DNA of 14,382 bases from CAYZJD01 sp964478455 (GCA_964478455.1 CAYZJD010000080.1:1-14382), one strand, 5' to 3'. Shown: positions 1-7,209, numbered from the stretch's first letter. Numbers and translations: made by a program. Notes: generated by a model not told the origin, from the sequence alone.

Positions 1-49
1 GCCCCATTTTTTCCGGGAGAAAATGGACCAGATCAGGCTGACCCCTTTT
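1..49. repeat. Hairpin repeat, family A, copy 1 (cut by window edge)
   Basis: The right arm (19-49) reads, on the opposite strand, AAAAGGGGTCAGCCTGATCT, then GGTCCATTTTC. The start of the window holds only the inner end of the left arm (GCCCCATTTT, 1-10), so the element continues upstream. The same arm recurs at 5613-5681 and 6991-7020. The arms of this copy differ at about two inner positions, so the inner stem is imperfect. It lies 93 bases before the proS start and has no coding content. A REP-like palindrome is the likeliest class, by inference from its form and recurrence. Confidence 0.85.
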
Positions 50-60
50 TGGGCTACAAT

Positions 61-113
61 GAGGGCTCGTCCCGCCTCATCCGCCCCGTCGCAGGCGTGG
101 AACGCGAGCCCTC
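61..113 (+). promoter_or_regulatory. Nested inverted repeat in the proS leader
   Basis: GAGGGCTCG at 61-69 is perfectly complementary to CGAGCCCTC at 105-113. Inside it, CGCCT at 73-77 pairs with AGGCG at 93-97. Together they could form a two-tier RNA stem ending 28 bases before the proS start codon. A TACAAT box at 55-60 could be a -10 element, but a start about 7 bases further on would cut into the outer stem. The structure would therefore need an upstream promoter to form completely. It resembles no riboswitch or T-box I recognise, and in GC-rich DNA such pairing can arise by chance. Confidence 0.3.
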
Positions 114-141
114 TGCTGCCGAGCGGAGCGTACCTGACACT

Positions 142-1863
142 ATGCGTTGGAGTCGCTTGTTTATCCCGACCCTCCGGGAGATCCCTGCCGAGGCGGAAGT
201 CCCCAGCCACCAGCTCCTGTTGCGGGCCGGCTATATCCGGCAGCTTTCGGCCGGCATTTACAGTTACCTGTTTCTCGCCCAGCGTTCGCTGTTGAAGATC
301 ACCCAAATCGTCCGCGAGGAAATGGATGCGATCGGCGCCCAGGAGGTGCTTCTCCCGGCTCTGCACCCCGCTGAGTTGTGGCAGGAGAGCGGCCGCTGGG
401 AGGTGATGGGCCACAACATGTTCCGGCTGAAGGACCGCTGGCAGCGCCCTTTGTGCCTGGGCATGACCCACGAAGAGGTGATGACCGCCATCGCCCGCGG
501 CGAACTCCGCAGCTACAAGCAACTGCCGCAGATCTGGTACCAGATCCAGACGAAGTTCCGCGACGAGCCACGGCCCAAGTCCGGTTTGCTCCGCGTACGG
601 CAGTTCATCATGAAGGACTCTTACTCCTTCGATCTGGACCCCGCCGGGCTCGACGCCGCCTACGAGAAGCACCACCGGGCCTACTGCCGCATCTTCGACC
701 GCTGTGGCCTGCGCTACATCGTCGTGGAGGCGCACTCCGGCGCCATGGGCGGAAGCCGGTCCCAGGAGTTCATGGTGCCCACCGAGGCGGGCGAAGACTG
801 GGTGGTGGTGTGTGGCTCCTGTGGTTACTCGGCGAACCTCGAGAAGGCGTCCTCGGCTCCCTCTCCGCCGCTTGCGCCCGATCCTGACGGCGATTTCAGC
901 CCTGAGGAATTCCACACGCCAGGCCGCCGGACCATCGCGGAAGTCGCCGAGTTTACCGGACTGCCGGAGACGTCGCAAATCAAGAGCCTGGTGCTCATGG
1001 CGGACGGGCGGCCTGTGCTGGCGCTGCTTCGCGGCGATCACGCGCTGAGCGAGACCAAGTTCGCTGCCGCCGCGGCCGGCGCGGAGTTCCGGCCGGCGCA
1101 TCCGGAGGAGATCCGCGAACTGTTCGGCGCCGACGCAGGCTCGCTCGGCCCGGTCGGCGTCAAGGGAATACGGATCGTGGCGGACCTTGCGCTGAAGGGA
1201 CGCCGCAACATGATCGCCGGCGCCAACAGCGACGGCTTCCACCTGCGCCACGTCACCCCGGACGAGGATTTTGTGCCCGAATGGCTCGACCTGCGCCAGG
1301 TGACCCACGGCGATACCTGCTCGATCTGCGGCAAGCCGCTGGAACTCAAGAAGACCGTCGAGGTCGGCCACATCTTCAAGCTGGGCTACAAATACTCGGA
1401 GTCGATGGGCCTGCGCGTGCTCAACGCGAACGGCGAGGAAGTCACGCCCATCATGGGCTCGTACGGGATCGGCATCGAGCGCATCTTGAGTGCCGCCGTC
1501 GAGTTGTACCACGACCGGGACGGCATGGCCCTCCCGGTTCCTATCGCGCCGTTCGTCCTCGTAGTCACCCCGGTCAACAGCGCTGACCAGGCCCAGCGTG
1601 GCGCAGCCGAGGATCTTCACCAGCGTTGCCTCGCCCAAGGGCTCGACGCGCTCATCGATGACCGCGATGAGCGGCCGGGCGTGAAGTTCAAGGACGCCGA
1701 TCTGATCGGCATCCCATACCGCATCACCGTCGGCAAGAAGCTGTCCCAGGGCAAGGTGGAGGTGACCGAGCGCCGTACGCGGCAGTCCTGGGACGTGGCG
1801 GTCGACGCGGCCCCATCGTTCGTGGCCGAGAAGGTCAAGAGCGCCGGCGGCGATGGGCGTTGA
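142..1863 (+). CDS. proS: Prolyl-tRNA synthetase with INS editing domain
   Basis: Cytoplasmic class II aminoacyl-tRNA synthetase that charges tRNA-Pro with proline using ATP. The 573-residue product matches the bacterial ProS length (about 570). Motif 1 lies near 66-86, motif 2 near 139-163 (FRDEPRPKSGLLRVRQF then MKDSYSF) and motif 3 at 439-450 (GSYGIGIERILS). Residues about 257-375 form the inserted YbaK-like editing domain that removes mischarged alanine. Its QIKSLVL segment carries the expected lysine (K281), and a GSLGPVGVKG loop follows. The anticodon-binding domain fills about 465-535. The ATG at 142 is chosen because family members begin at MRWSRLFIPT; an in-frame TTG at 49 would add 31 atypical residues partly encoded by the repeat. 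The Shine-Dalgarno signal is weak (GGAG, 125-128). The 3' end overlaps the next gene by 11 bases. Confidence 0.97.
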   Translation: MRWSRLFIPTLREIPAEAEVPSHQLLLRAGYIRQLSAGIYSYLFLAQRSLLKITQIVREEMDAIGAQEVLLPALHPAELWQESGRWEVMGHNMFRLKDRWQRPLCLGMTHEEVMTAIARGELRSYKQLPQIWYQIQTKFRDEPRPKSGLLRVRQFIMKDSYSFDLDPAGLDAAYEKHHRAYCRIFDRCGLRYIVVEAHSGAMGGSRSQEFMVPTEAGEDWVVVCGSCGYSANLEKASSAPSPPLAPDPDGDFSPEEFHTPGRRTIAEVAEFTGLPETSQIKSLVLMADGRPVLALLRGDHALSETKFAAAAAGAEFRPAHPEEIRELFGADAGSLGPVGVKGIRIVADLALKGRRNMIAGANSDGFHLRHVTPDEDFVPEWLDLRQVTHGDTCSICGKPLELKKTVEVGHIFKLGYKYSESMGLRVLNANGEEVTPIMGSYGIGIERILSAAVELYHDRDGMALPVPIAPFVLVVTPVNSADQAQRGAAEDLHQRCLAQGLDALIDDRDERPGVKFKDADLIGIPYRITVGKKLSQGKVEVTERRTRQSWDVAVDAAPSFVAEKVKSAGGDGR

Positions 1864-2977
1864 TTGGCGGGCCGTCCGCGCGGAATTCCCCGCGCTCGAG
1901 CGCTGGACTTTTCTCAATACCGCCACTTACGGCCAGATGCCCCGCCGGGCCGTCGAGGCCGCCGCCCGGCACTACGCGCACCGCGACGAGCTGGCCTGCT
2001 CGGATTTTCTCTCCTGGTTTGACGATGCCGACCGCATCCGCGGCTTGATCGCGCAACTCATCCACTCCGCCCCGGAGGACATCGCCTTCATCCCCAACGC
2101 GGCCACCGCTCTGGGGTTGCTGCTCGGCGGCTTGGACTGGCAGCCCGGCGACCGCATTGTCACTCTACAGGACGAGTTCCCGAACAACCTCTACCACCCG
2201 GCGCTGCTGGCTGCTCGCGGCGTTGAGGTCGTCGAAGCGCCGTGGAGCGAGTTCTACCCGAGCGTCACTTCCCGAACCCGCCTGGTCGTGCTCAGTGAGG
2301 TGAACTATACCACCGGCTTCCGCCCGCCGCTCCAGGAAATCTCCGAGTTCTTGCACGAGCGCGACGTGCTGCTTTACGTGGACGGCACGCAAAGCCTTGG
2401 CGCGCTCCAATTCGACGTGCGCCGCCTCCGGCCGGACATGCTGGCCGTCCACGGCTACAAGTGGATGCTCGCCCCGAACGGCGCCGGCTTCATGTACGTG
2501 GCGCCAGCGCTGCGCGAGCGCCTCCACCCGAGCGTCGTCGGCTGGCGCAGCCACCGCGACTGGCGGCGCGTGGACAATCTTCATCACGGCGCGCCGGAGT
2601 TCAAAAGCGACGCCGAAAAGTACGAAGGCGGCATGCTGCCGTTTCCGTTGCTCTATCCCATGGGCGCGTCGGTTGAAATGTTCCTGGAGATCGGCCCGGC
2701 GCTCATCGAGCAGCGCGTCATCGACCTCACCACGCTGGTCCGGGAAGCCCTGCGGCGTCTTGGCGCGCGCCTGCTCGCAGACGAGGGCCCCCACTACAAC
2801 TCTCCGGTGGTCGCGGCCCGCGTTCAAGGCGCCGACGCTTCCGAGCTGGCGCGCCAACTGAAACAGCGCCGTGTACTCGTCTCTGCCCGCCACGGCCTCC
2901 TCCGCCTCTCCGCCCACTTCTACAACAACGAAGAAGACATCGAGCGGTTCGAGGCCGAACTTCAGCCGCTACTCTAA
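1853..2977 (+). CDS. PLP-dependent class V aminotransferase-fold enzyme
   Basis: A 374-residue fold-type I PLP enzyme of the class V group (cysteine desulfurase, isopenicillin-N epimerase and kynureninase relatives). D177 in YVDGTQS should bind the pyridinium nitrogen, Q180 lies beside it, and K203 in HGYKWML is the expected Schiff-base lysine. The only cysteine is C49, near the N-terminus. The C-terminal part (SARHGLLRLSAHFYNNEED) lacks the active-site cysteine of SufS/IscS enzymes, so it is unlikely to be a standard cysteine desulfurase. An amino-acid lyase, epimerase or transaminase is more likely, with substrate unknown. The start overlaps proS by 11 bases, which suggests translational coupling since no good Shine-Dalgarno is visible. 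The TAA stop runs directly into the hairpin repeat at 2977. Confidence 0.9.
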   Translation: MGVDWRAVRAEFPALERWTFLNTATYGQMPRRAVEAAARHYAHRDELACSDFLSWFDDADRIRGLIAQLIHSAPEDIAFIPNAATALGLLLGGLDWQPGDRIVTLQDEFPNNLYHPALLAARGVEVVEAPWSEFYPSVTSRTRLVVLSEVNYTTGFRPPLQEISEFLHERDVLLYVDGTQSLGALQFDVRRLRPDMLAVHGYKWMLAPNGAGFMYVAPALRERLHPSVVGWRSHRDWRRVDNLHHGAPEFKSDAEKYEGGMLPFPLLYPMGASVEMFLEIGPALIEQRVIDLTTLVREALRRLGARLLADEGPHYNSPVVAARVQGADASELARQLKQRRVLVSARHGLLRLSAHFYNNEEDIERFEAELQPLL

Positions 2978-3044
2978 AAACCGGGGACAGCCCGCATGTT
3001 TCCGCGCCGCGCGGCGGGGAAACATGCGGGCTGTCCCCGGTTTT
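2977..3044. repeat. Perfect 27-bp hairpin repeat, family B
   Basis: The left arm (2977-3003) begins AAAACCGGGGACAGCCCGCA and the right arm (3018-3044) is its exact reverse complement over 27 bases. The 14-base loop contains its own 10-base palindrome (3006-3015, GCCGCGCGGC). The outer part, AAAA then GGGG, one A/T base and CAG, matches family A, while the inner stem differs. It starts on the last base of the aminotransferase TAA stop and ends 23 bases before the next start codon. The GC-rich stem ending in TTTT could act as a terminator in either direction. This is inferred from form only. Confidence 0.9.
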
Positions 3045-3055
3045 GGTGTAGCCTG

Positions 3056-3063
3056 AAGGGGAG
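3056..3063 (+). promoter_or_regulatory. Ribosome binding site that fixes the small-protein start
   Basis: AAGGGGAG lies 4 bases before the ATG at 3068. It favours that start over an in-frame ATG at 2996, whose first codons would lie inside the hairpin repeat. Confidence 0.75.
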
Positions 3064-3067
3064 AATC

Positions 3068-3346
3068 ATGACGAGGGGCAAGCCACACATCTCGCGCTTG
3101 GCGCTCTTGGCGCTTGGATTGACCCTGGCTGTCGTCGCCCTCGCGGTTCTGCCGCACTCCTGGCACGACGGCCAGCAGAACCGGCCTTGCGCCTTCTGCC
3201 AAGCGGGCAGCGCCTCGGTGGCCGCCGCATCGGCTGCCGCCATCCCTCCGCCGAGCGAGTCTGCTCGCTACGTCGCGGCGGAGACCTCTCTCGAGTTGTC
3301 TGAAAGCGTGGGGGCGGTTTCTCCTGCCCGCGCTCCGCCGGCATAG
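3068..3346 (+). CDS. Small membrane-anchored protein with His/Cys motif
   Basis: A 92-residue protein with no family I can name firmly. A short basic N-terminus (MTRGKPHISR) precedes one hydrophobic segment at about 11-29, either an uncleaved anchor or a signal peptide. Just after it comes HSWHDGQQNRPCAFC, with H30, H33, C41 and C44 as candidate metal or redox ligands on the outer side of the inner membrane. The rest is a low-complexity Ala/Ser/Pro-rich tail. Short His/CxxC proteins of this layout (DUF2946-like) are known beside TonB receptors for metals. It ends 66 bases before the receptor start, so co-transcription is likely. A strong Shine-Dalgarno sequence supports it as a real gene. The metal role is inferred from motif and neighbour. 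Confidence 0.7.
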   Translation: MTRGKPHISRLALLALGLTLAVVALAVLPHSWHDGQQNRPCAFCQAGSASVAAASAAAIPPPSESARYVAAETSLELSESVGAVSPARAPPA

Positions 3347-3412
3347 ACCTTTCCGCACCAGCAGTTGCTTTAGGGCGAAAGCTCACGAACCGTTTCTGGA
3401 GGAAAGGAGCCG

Positions 3413-5614
3413 ATGATGTCGCCAAGCCTCCGCGCCGGAATCCTCGTTCTCCTGGGATTCTCCGCGGGCATCGGTGTGGCACGAGCGCAGTCCACTGGTT
3501 CTCTCAGCGGCACCGTCACGCTCGAGAACAACGGCGGGCCCCTGCACCACGCGAGCGTCTTGATCGTCCAGCTCGGGCGGAGCACGGAAACGCGCGGGGA
3601 CGGCGTCTACGAATTCCGCGACGTGCCGCCGGGCAAGTATGAAGTGGTCGCTCACATGCACCCGCTTTCCGATCTCCGCAAGGCGGTGGAGATCGCCGCC
3701 GGCGTTCAGGCGCTGCTCGATTTCGAGCTTCGGATCGCGCCGGTGCACGAAGAGATCACCGTGACGGCCTCGGGAAAGGAACAGACCACCCTGGAAGCGT
3801 TCCAGTCCGTGCTTTCGCTCGAGCACCTGGACCTGGCCACCAAGTCGGCAGCCTCGCTGGGCGAAGCGCTCGAACACGAAACCGGCGTCGCCAAACGCAG
3901 TTCAGGTCCGGGCACGAGCCGTCCCGTCGTCCGCGGTTTCGACGGTGACCGCGTGCTGATCCTTCAGGACGGGATCCCCTCCGGTACGCTGTCGTCGCAA
4001 TCCGGCGATCATGGCGAACCGGCCGACCTGGATTCCGCTGAGCGCGTTGAAGTCGTGCGCGGGCCTGCCACTCTGCTCTACGGCACCAATGCGCTCGGAG
4101 GCGTGGTCAACGTCGTCACCAGCCACCACCAGACCCACCAGCACCCGCACGAGGGCCTGCGCGGGTTTCTGGGCGCCTCCGGCGGCACGAACAACGCTCT
4201 CGGCGGAGGCAACGGCGGCTTCGAGTACGGCGCTGGCAAGTGGCTCGTCTCGGCCAACGGCGGAGGCATGCGGACGAACGATTACCGCACGCCCCTCGGG
4301 AAAGTGTCCAACTCCGAAACCGAGATCAAAAACGCTGCCGCCAGCGTCGGCCGCTATGGCGAGAGAGGCTTCTTTCACCTGAGCTACGGCGTCTCCGACG
4401 GGCGCTATGGCATCCCGCTGGCCCCGGCGGCCGGCCACACAGGGGAAGAAGAAGGCCCAGTGGACCTCAAGTGGCGGCGCCACAATTCGCGCTTCACCGG
4501 GGGGCTGCGCAACCTTGGCTCGATGCTGGAGCGGGTCACTCTCTACCTGAACTACAGTGACTGGAACCACCGAGAGCTGGTCCAGGAGGCCGTCGGTACG
4601 GAGTTCTTCAACAAGCAGCTCACCTGGCGCGGCGTGTTCGACCAGAGACCGCGCGGGAAGCTCTCCGGCAGTCTCGGCGTCTATGGTCTTCGCCGCTCCT
4701 ACCGTGTCCGCGGCGAGGAGCAGATCACTCCTTCCACCACCCAGGACGCGTTCGCGGTTTTTGCCCTCGAGGAGATCGCCTTGCAGCGCGCCCGGCTCCA
4801 ATTTGGCGGGCGGCTGGAGACGAACCGTTACAACCCCGGGGGACTGCCCGGCCGCTCGTTCACCGGGTTCTCCGGATCGGCCGGAGTCAACCTGCCGGCG
4901 TGGCGCGACGGCGCCATTGTCGCCAGCTTTAGCCACTCCTACCGCGCGCCGGCGATCGAGGAGCTGTACAACTTCGGGCCTCACCACGGCAACCTCGCCT
5001 TCGAGATCGGCGACCCCACGCTGAAGCGCGAGCGCAGCGACGGCGTTGAGGTCTCCGCCCGGCACAGTGCCCGGCGTCTACGCGGCGAGGCGAACGTCTT
5101 CTACTACTTCCTCCGCGACTTCGTATATCTGGCGCCCACCGGGACCTTCGCCGAGGGCCTCGTGGTCGCCGGCTACGCCCAGGCCGACGCCCGCTACCTG
5201 GGCGCCGAAGGCCGCCTTGACGTGGGACTGCACAACAACCTCTGGCTGAAGCTCGGCTTCGATTCCGTAGACGCCCAGCTCCGCGTGTCCAGGACGCCTT
5301 TGCCGCGCATTCCACCGGTTCGCGGGCGCGCCGGGCTCGACGCCTACTTCGGCAGCTTCAGCTTCCGACCCGAGCTGATCCTCGTCAACGCCCAGCCGCA
5401 GCTCTACTTCAACGAGACACGCACCGCCGCCTACGCCGTTGTCAACCTGGATGCCTCCTATACACTCGCCCGCCAGCACACGCTGCACATGTTCTCCGCC
5501 AGCCTGTTCAACGCCGGCGATCGCCTCTACCGCAACCACGTATCGCTGATCAAGGCATACGCCCCCGAAATCGGCCGCGGCCTCCGCTTCACCTATACCG
5601 TCCGCTTCTTCTAA
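3413..5614 (+). CDS. ZnuD-like TonB-dependent outer-membrane receptor
   Basis: A 733-residue outer-membrane receptor using TonB-transmitted energy to import a ligand. Residues 1-25 are a signal peptide with likely cleavage after ARA. Residues about 28-107 are a carboxypeptidase-regulatory-like beta domain, common in Acidobacteriota and Bacteroidota receptors. A TonB-box-like EEITVTASG lies at 113-121. The plug (about 145-236) carries LQDGIPSGTLSSQSGDHGEP and VEVVRGPATLLYGTNALGGV, and the barrel ends in Phe (YTVRFF) as expected for Bam-dependent assembly. The DHGEP segment and a His-rich stretch at the plug-barrel junction (H238, H239, H242, H244, H246) resemble zinc receptors of the ZnuD type. 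Zinc or another transition metal is therefore the best guess. GGAGGAAAGGAG (3398-3409) precedes two adjacent ATGs (3413 and 3416), and either may start translation. The TAA stop merges with the repeat at 5613. Confidence 0.95.
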   Translation: MMSPSLRAGILVLLGFSAGIGVARAQSTGSLSGTVTLENNGGPLHHASVLIVQLGRSTETRGDGVYEFRDVPPGKYEVVAHMHPLSDLRKAVEIAAGVQALLDFELRIAPVHEEITVTASGKEQTTLEAFQSVLSLEHLDLATKSAASLGEALEHETGVAKRSSGPGTSRPVVRGFDGDRVLILQDGIPSGTLSSQSGDHGEPADLDSAERVEVVRGPATLLYGTNALGGVVNVVTSHHQTHQHPHEGLRGFLGASGGTNNALGGGNGGFEYGAGKWLVSANGGGMRTNDYRTPLGKVSNSETEIKNAAASVGRYGERGFFHLSYGVSDGRYGIPLAPAAGHTGEEEGPVDLKWRRHNSRFTGGLRNLGSMLERVTLYLNYSDWNHRELVQEAVGTEFFNKQLTWRGVFDQRPRGKLSGSLGVYGLRRSYRVRGEEQITPSTTQDAFAVFALEEIALQRARLQFGGRLETNRYNPGGLPGRSFTGFSGSAGVNLPAWRDGAIVASFSHSYRAPAIEELYNFGPHHGNLAFEIGDPTLKRERSDGVEVSARHSARRLRGEANVFYYFLRDFVYLAPTGTFAEGLVVAGYAQADARYLGAEGRLDVGLHNNLWLKLGFDSVDAQLRVSRTPLPRIPPVRGRAGLDAYFGSFSFRPELILVNAQPQLYFNETRTAAYAVVNLDASYTLARQHTLHMFSASLFNAGDRLYRNHVSLIKAYAPEIGRGLRFTYTVRFF

Positions 5615-5681
5615 AAGGGGTCAGCCTGATCTGCTCCATTTTCTCTGGCAGAAAACGGAGCAGATCAGGCTGACCCCTTTT
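5613..5681. repeat. Hairpin repeat, family A, copy 2 (complete)
   Basis: This is the complete copy. The left arm at 5613-5643 begins AAAAGGGGTCAGCCTGATCT, the loop is 7 bases (TCTGGCA, 5644-5650), and the right arm is at 5651-5681. The 31-base arms match with a single mismatch (A in the left arm against C in the right). The left arm begins on the second base of the TonB receptor TAA stop. The stem ends in CCCCTTTT, so it may also terminate transcription of the receptor gene. Confidence 0.9.
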
Positions 5682-5687
5682 GGGTGC

Positions 5688-5717
5688 TTGACGCCCCGCG
5701 GCGCAAGAACGGACAAT
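5688..5717 (+). promoter_or_regulatory. Possible sigma-70-type promoter giving a leaderless mRNA
   Basis: TTGACG at 5688-5693 (5 of 6 consensus bases), an 18-base spacer, then GACAAT at 5712-5717 (4 of 6). A transcript would start at about 5724, which is the ATG of the oxidoreductase gene. That agrees with the lack of any Shine-Dalgarno sequence before this ATG. The two boxes are short and the assignment rests only on sequence match. Confidence 0.35.
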
Positions 5718-5723
5718 CTCTCC

Positions 5724-7007
5724 ATGTCGATCGATCGCAGAGCTTTTCTCGCCTCGCTTGCCGCAGTCCCTATCCTCGGCGCCCAGAAGAGCAAGAAGTA
5801 CCGCACCGCCCTGATCGGCTCGGGCTGGTGGGGGATGAACATTCTCCGGGAAGCCATTGCCTCGGGCGAATGCACCGTCGTGGGACTTTGCGACGTCGAC
5901 GACGCGATGCTGAATCCGGCCGTGGCCGAGGTCGAGAAGCTGACCAGCGATCAGCCGCGCAAGTACAAAGACTACCGTGATCTCCTGAAGAAGGAGACGC
6001 CCGAGATCGTCATCGTGGCCACGCCGGACCACTGGCATGCGCTGCCGATGATCGCCGCCGTCGAAACCGGCGCGCACGTGTACGTCGAGAAGCCGATCGG
6101 CCACACCATCCTGGAGGGACGCGCCATGGTAAACGCCGCCCGCGCCGCCAACCGCGTCGTGCAGGTGGGTACCCACCGCCGGGTCTCGCCCCACAACATG
6201 TCCGGCATGAAGTTCCTCAAGTCCGGCAAAGCCGGCAAGATCGGCATGGTGCGGGCGTTCGTGCATTACCCGGGCGGGCCGGGAGAGAAAACGCCGGATT
6301 CCGATCCCCCGCCCGGCCTCGACTGGAACATGTGGTGCGGCCCGGCTCCCTTGCGCCCGTTCAACAAGGCGATTCACCCCAGGGGCTTCCGCAGTTTCCT
6401 CGATTACGCCAACGGCACCCTCGGCGACTGGGGCATTCACTGGATGGACCAGATCCTCTGGTGGACCGATGAAAAATGGCCGAAGCGCGTCTTTTCCACC
6501 GGCGGCCGCCACATCAAGCGTGACTCAACCGACGCCCCCGACACGCAGACGGCTAGCTACGAGTTCGAATCCTTCACACTCGTATGGGAGCACCGCCAGT
6601 ACGCCGCCAACAACGCCGAGAAGCACAACATCGGCTGTTACTTCTATGGCACCGAGGGCACCTTTCACATGGGCTGGCTCGACGGCTGGACTTTCTACCC
6701 GAGCGATCCCGACAAGCCTGTCCTTCACGAGGAACCACAACTGCACAAGCCCGACGACCAGAACATCCGCGAGCTGTGGGCCGACTTTCTCGACGCCATT
6801 AAGACCGGCCGCCGGCCGGTCTGCGACATCGAGATCGGCCACCGTTCGACCAACGTGAGCTTGCTCGGCATGCTCTCCTGGAAGCTCGGCCGCAGCATCG
6901 AGTGGGACGGCCACAAGGAGTTGTGCGTCGGCGATCCCGAAGCCAACAAGCTCCTCCGCCGCCCCTACCGCCCCCCCTGGCGCTACCCCGAAAAGGGGTC
7001 AGCCTGA
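5724..7007 (+). CDS. Tat-exported Gfo/Idh/MocA family oxidoreductase
   Basis: A 427-residue NAD(P)-dependent oxidoreductase or glycosidase-like enzyme acting on sugars or sugar alcohols. The N-terminus has a twin-arginine signal (DRRAFLAS followed by a hydrophobic stretch to about 20), so export folded with its cofactor is predicted. The Rossmann nucleotide site is LIGSGWWG (30-37). VEKPIGH (121-127) holds the usual EKP lysine. GTLGDWGIHWMDQ (231-243) carries the Asp and His typical of the active site. I start at 5724 because the signal peptide begins there; an upstream in-frame start at 5688 would add 12 residues ahead of it. The last four residues (KGSA) and the TGA stop are encoded by the repeat arm at 6991-7020, so the native C-terminus has been altered. 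The substrate cannot be told from sequence. Confidence 0.93.
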   Translation: MSIDRRAFLASLAAVPILGAQKSKKYRTALIGSGWWGMNILREAIASGECTVVGLCDVDDAMLNPAVAEVEKLTSDQPRKYKDYRDLLKKETPEIVIVATPDHWHALPMIAAVETGAHVYVEKPIGHTILEGRAMVNAARAANRVVQVGTHRRVSPHNMSGMKFLKSGKAGKIGMVRAFVHYPGGPGEKTPDSDPPPGLDWNMWCGPAPLRPFNKAIHPRGFRSFLDYANGTLGDWGIHWMDQILWWTDEKWPKRVFSTGGRHIKRDSTDAPDTQTASYEFESFTLVWEHRQYAANNAEKHNIGCYFYGTEGTFHMGWLDGWTFYPSDPDKPVLHEEPQLHKPDDQNIRELWADFLDAIKTGRRPVCDIEIGHRSTNVSLLGMLSWKLGRSIEWDGHKELCVGDPEANKLLRRPYRPPWRYPEKGSA

Positions 7008-7020
7008 TCTGCCCCATTTT
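6991..7020. repeat. Hairpin repeat, family A, half copy
   Basis: One arm only: AAAAGGGGTCAGCCTGATCT followed by GCCCCATTTT, with no matching right arm downstream. It overlaps the 3' end of the oxidoreductase gene and supplies its TGA stop at 7005-7007. The inner GCCCCATTTT equals that of copy 1 and differs by one base from copy 2 (GCTCCATTTT). It is probably a degraded or truncated element. The rest of the gap up to 7200 holds nothing I can support. Confidence 0.85.
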
Positions 7021-7199
7021 TGCTGGGCACGCGACTGCCACGCTGCCCGGTCTGAACCTGGGTGAAAAGCCCCAGTATCCTTCTCTCGAAGATGCTCCAG
7101 CTCTCCATCTCCCTTCAGGTTCCCCCGCATTTGCAATGGATTAGCGGCACAGCCGCCTCCCCCTTGGCGATTGGAACTCAAATCGCTAGGTCAATTCCT

Positions 7200-7203
7200 G
7201 GAG
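7200..7203 (+). promoter_or_regulatory. Ribosome binding site that fixes the ferredoxin start
   Basis: GGAG lies 6 bases before the ATG at 7210. It supports that start over the in-frame TTG at 7171, which would add 13 residues not seen in ferredoxins. Confidence 0.7.
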
Positions 7204-7209
7204 ACTCTC

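Noticed and set aside
3902..5065. Long minus-strand open frame (387 codons) opposite the receptor gene
   Set aside because: It lies wholly antisense to a clear receptor gene, shows no recognisable domain, and is the kind of shadow frame that GC-rich coding DNA produces.
7164..7192. TTGGCG-N17-TAGGTC as a ferredoxin promoter
   Set aside because: Both boxes are poor matches, and the predicted transcript start would fall on or next to the Shine-Dalgarno sequence.
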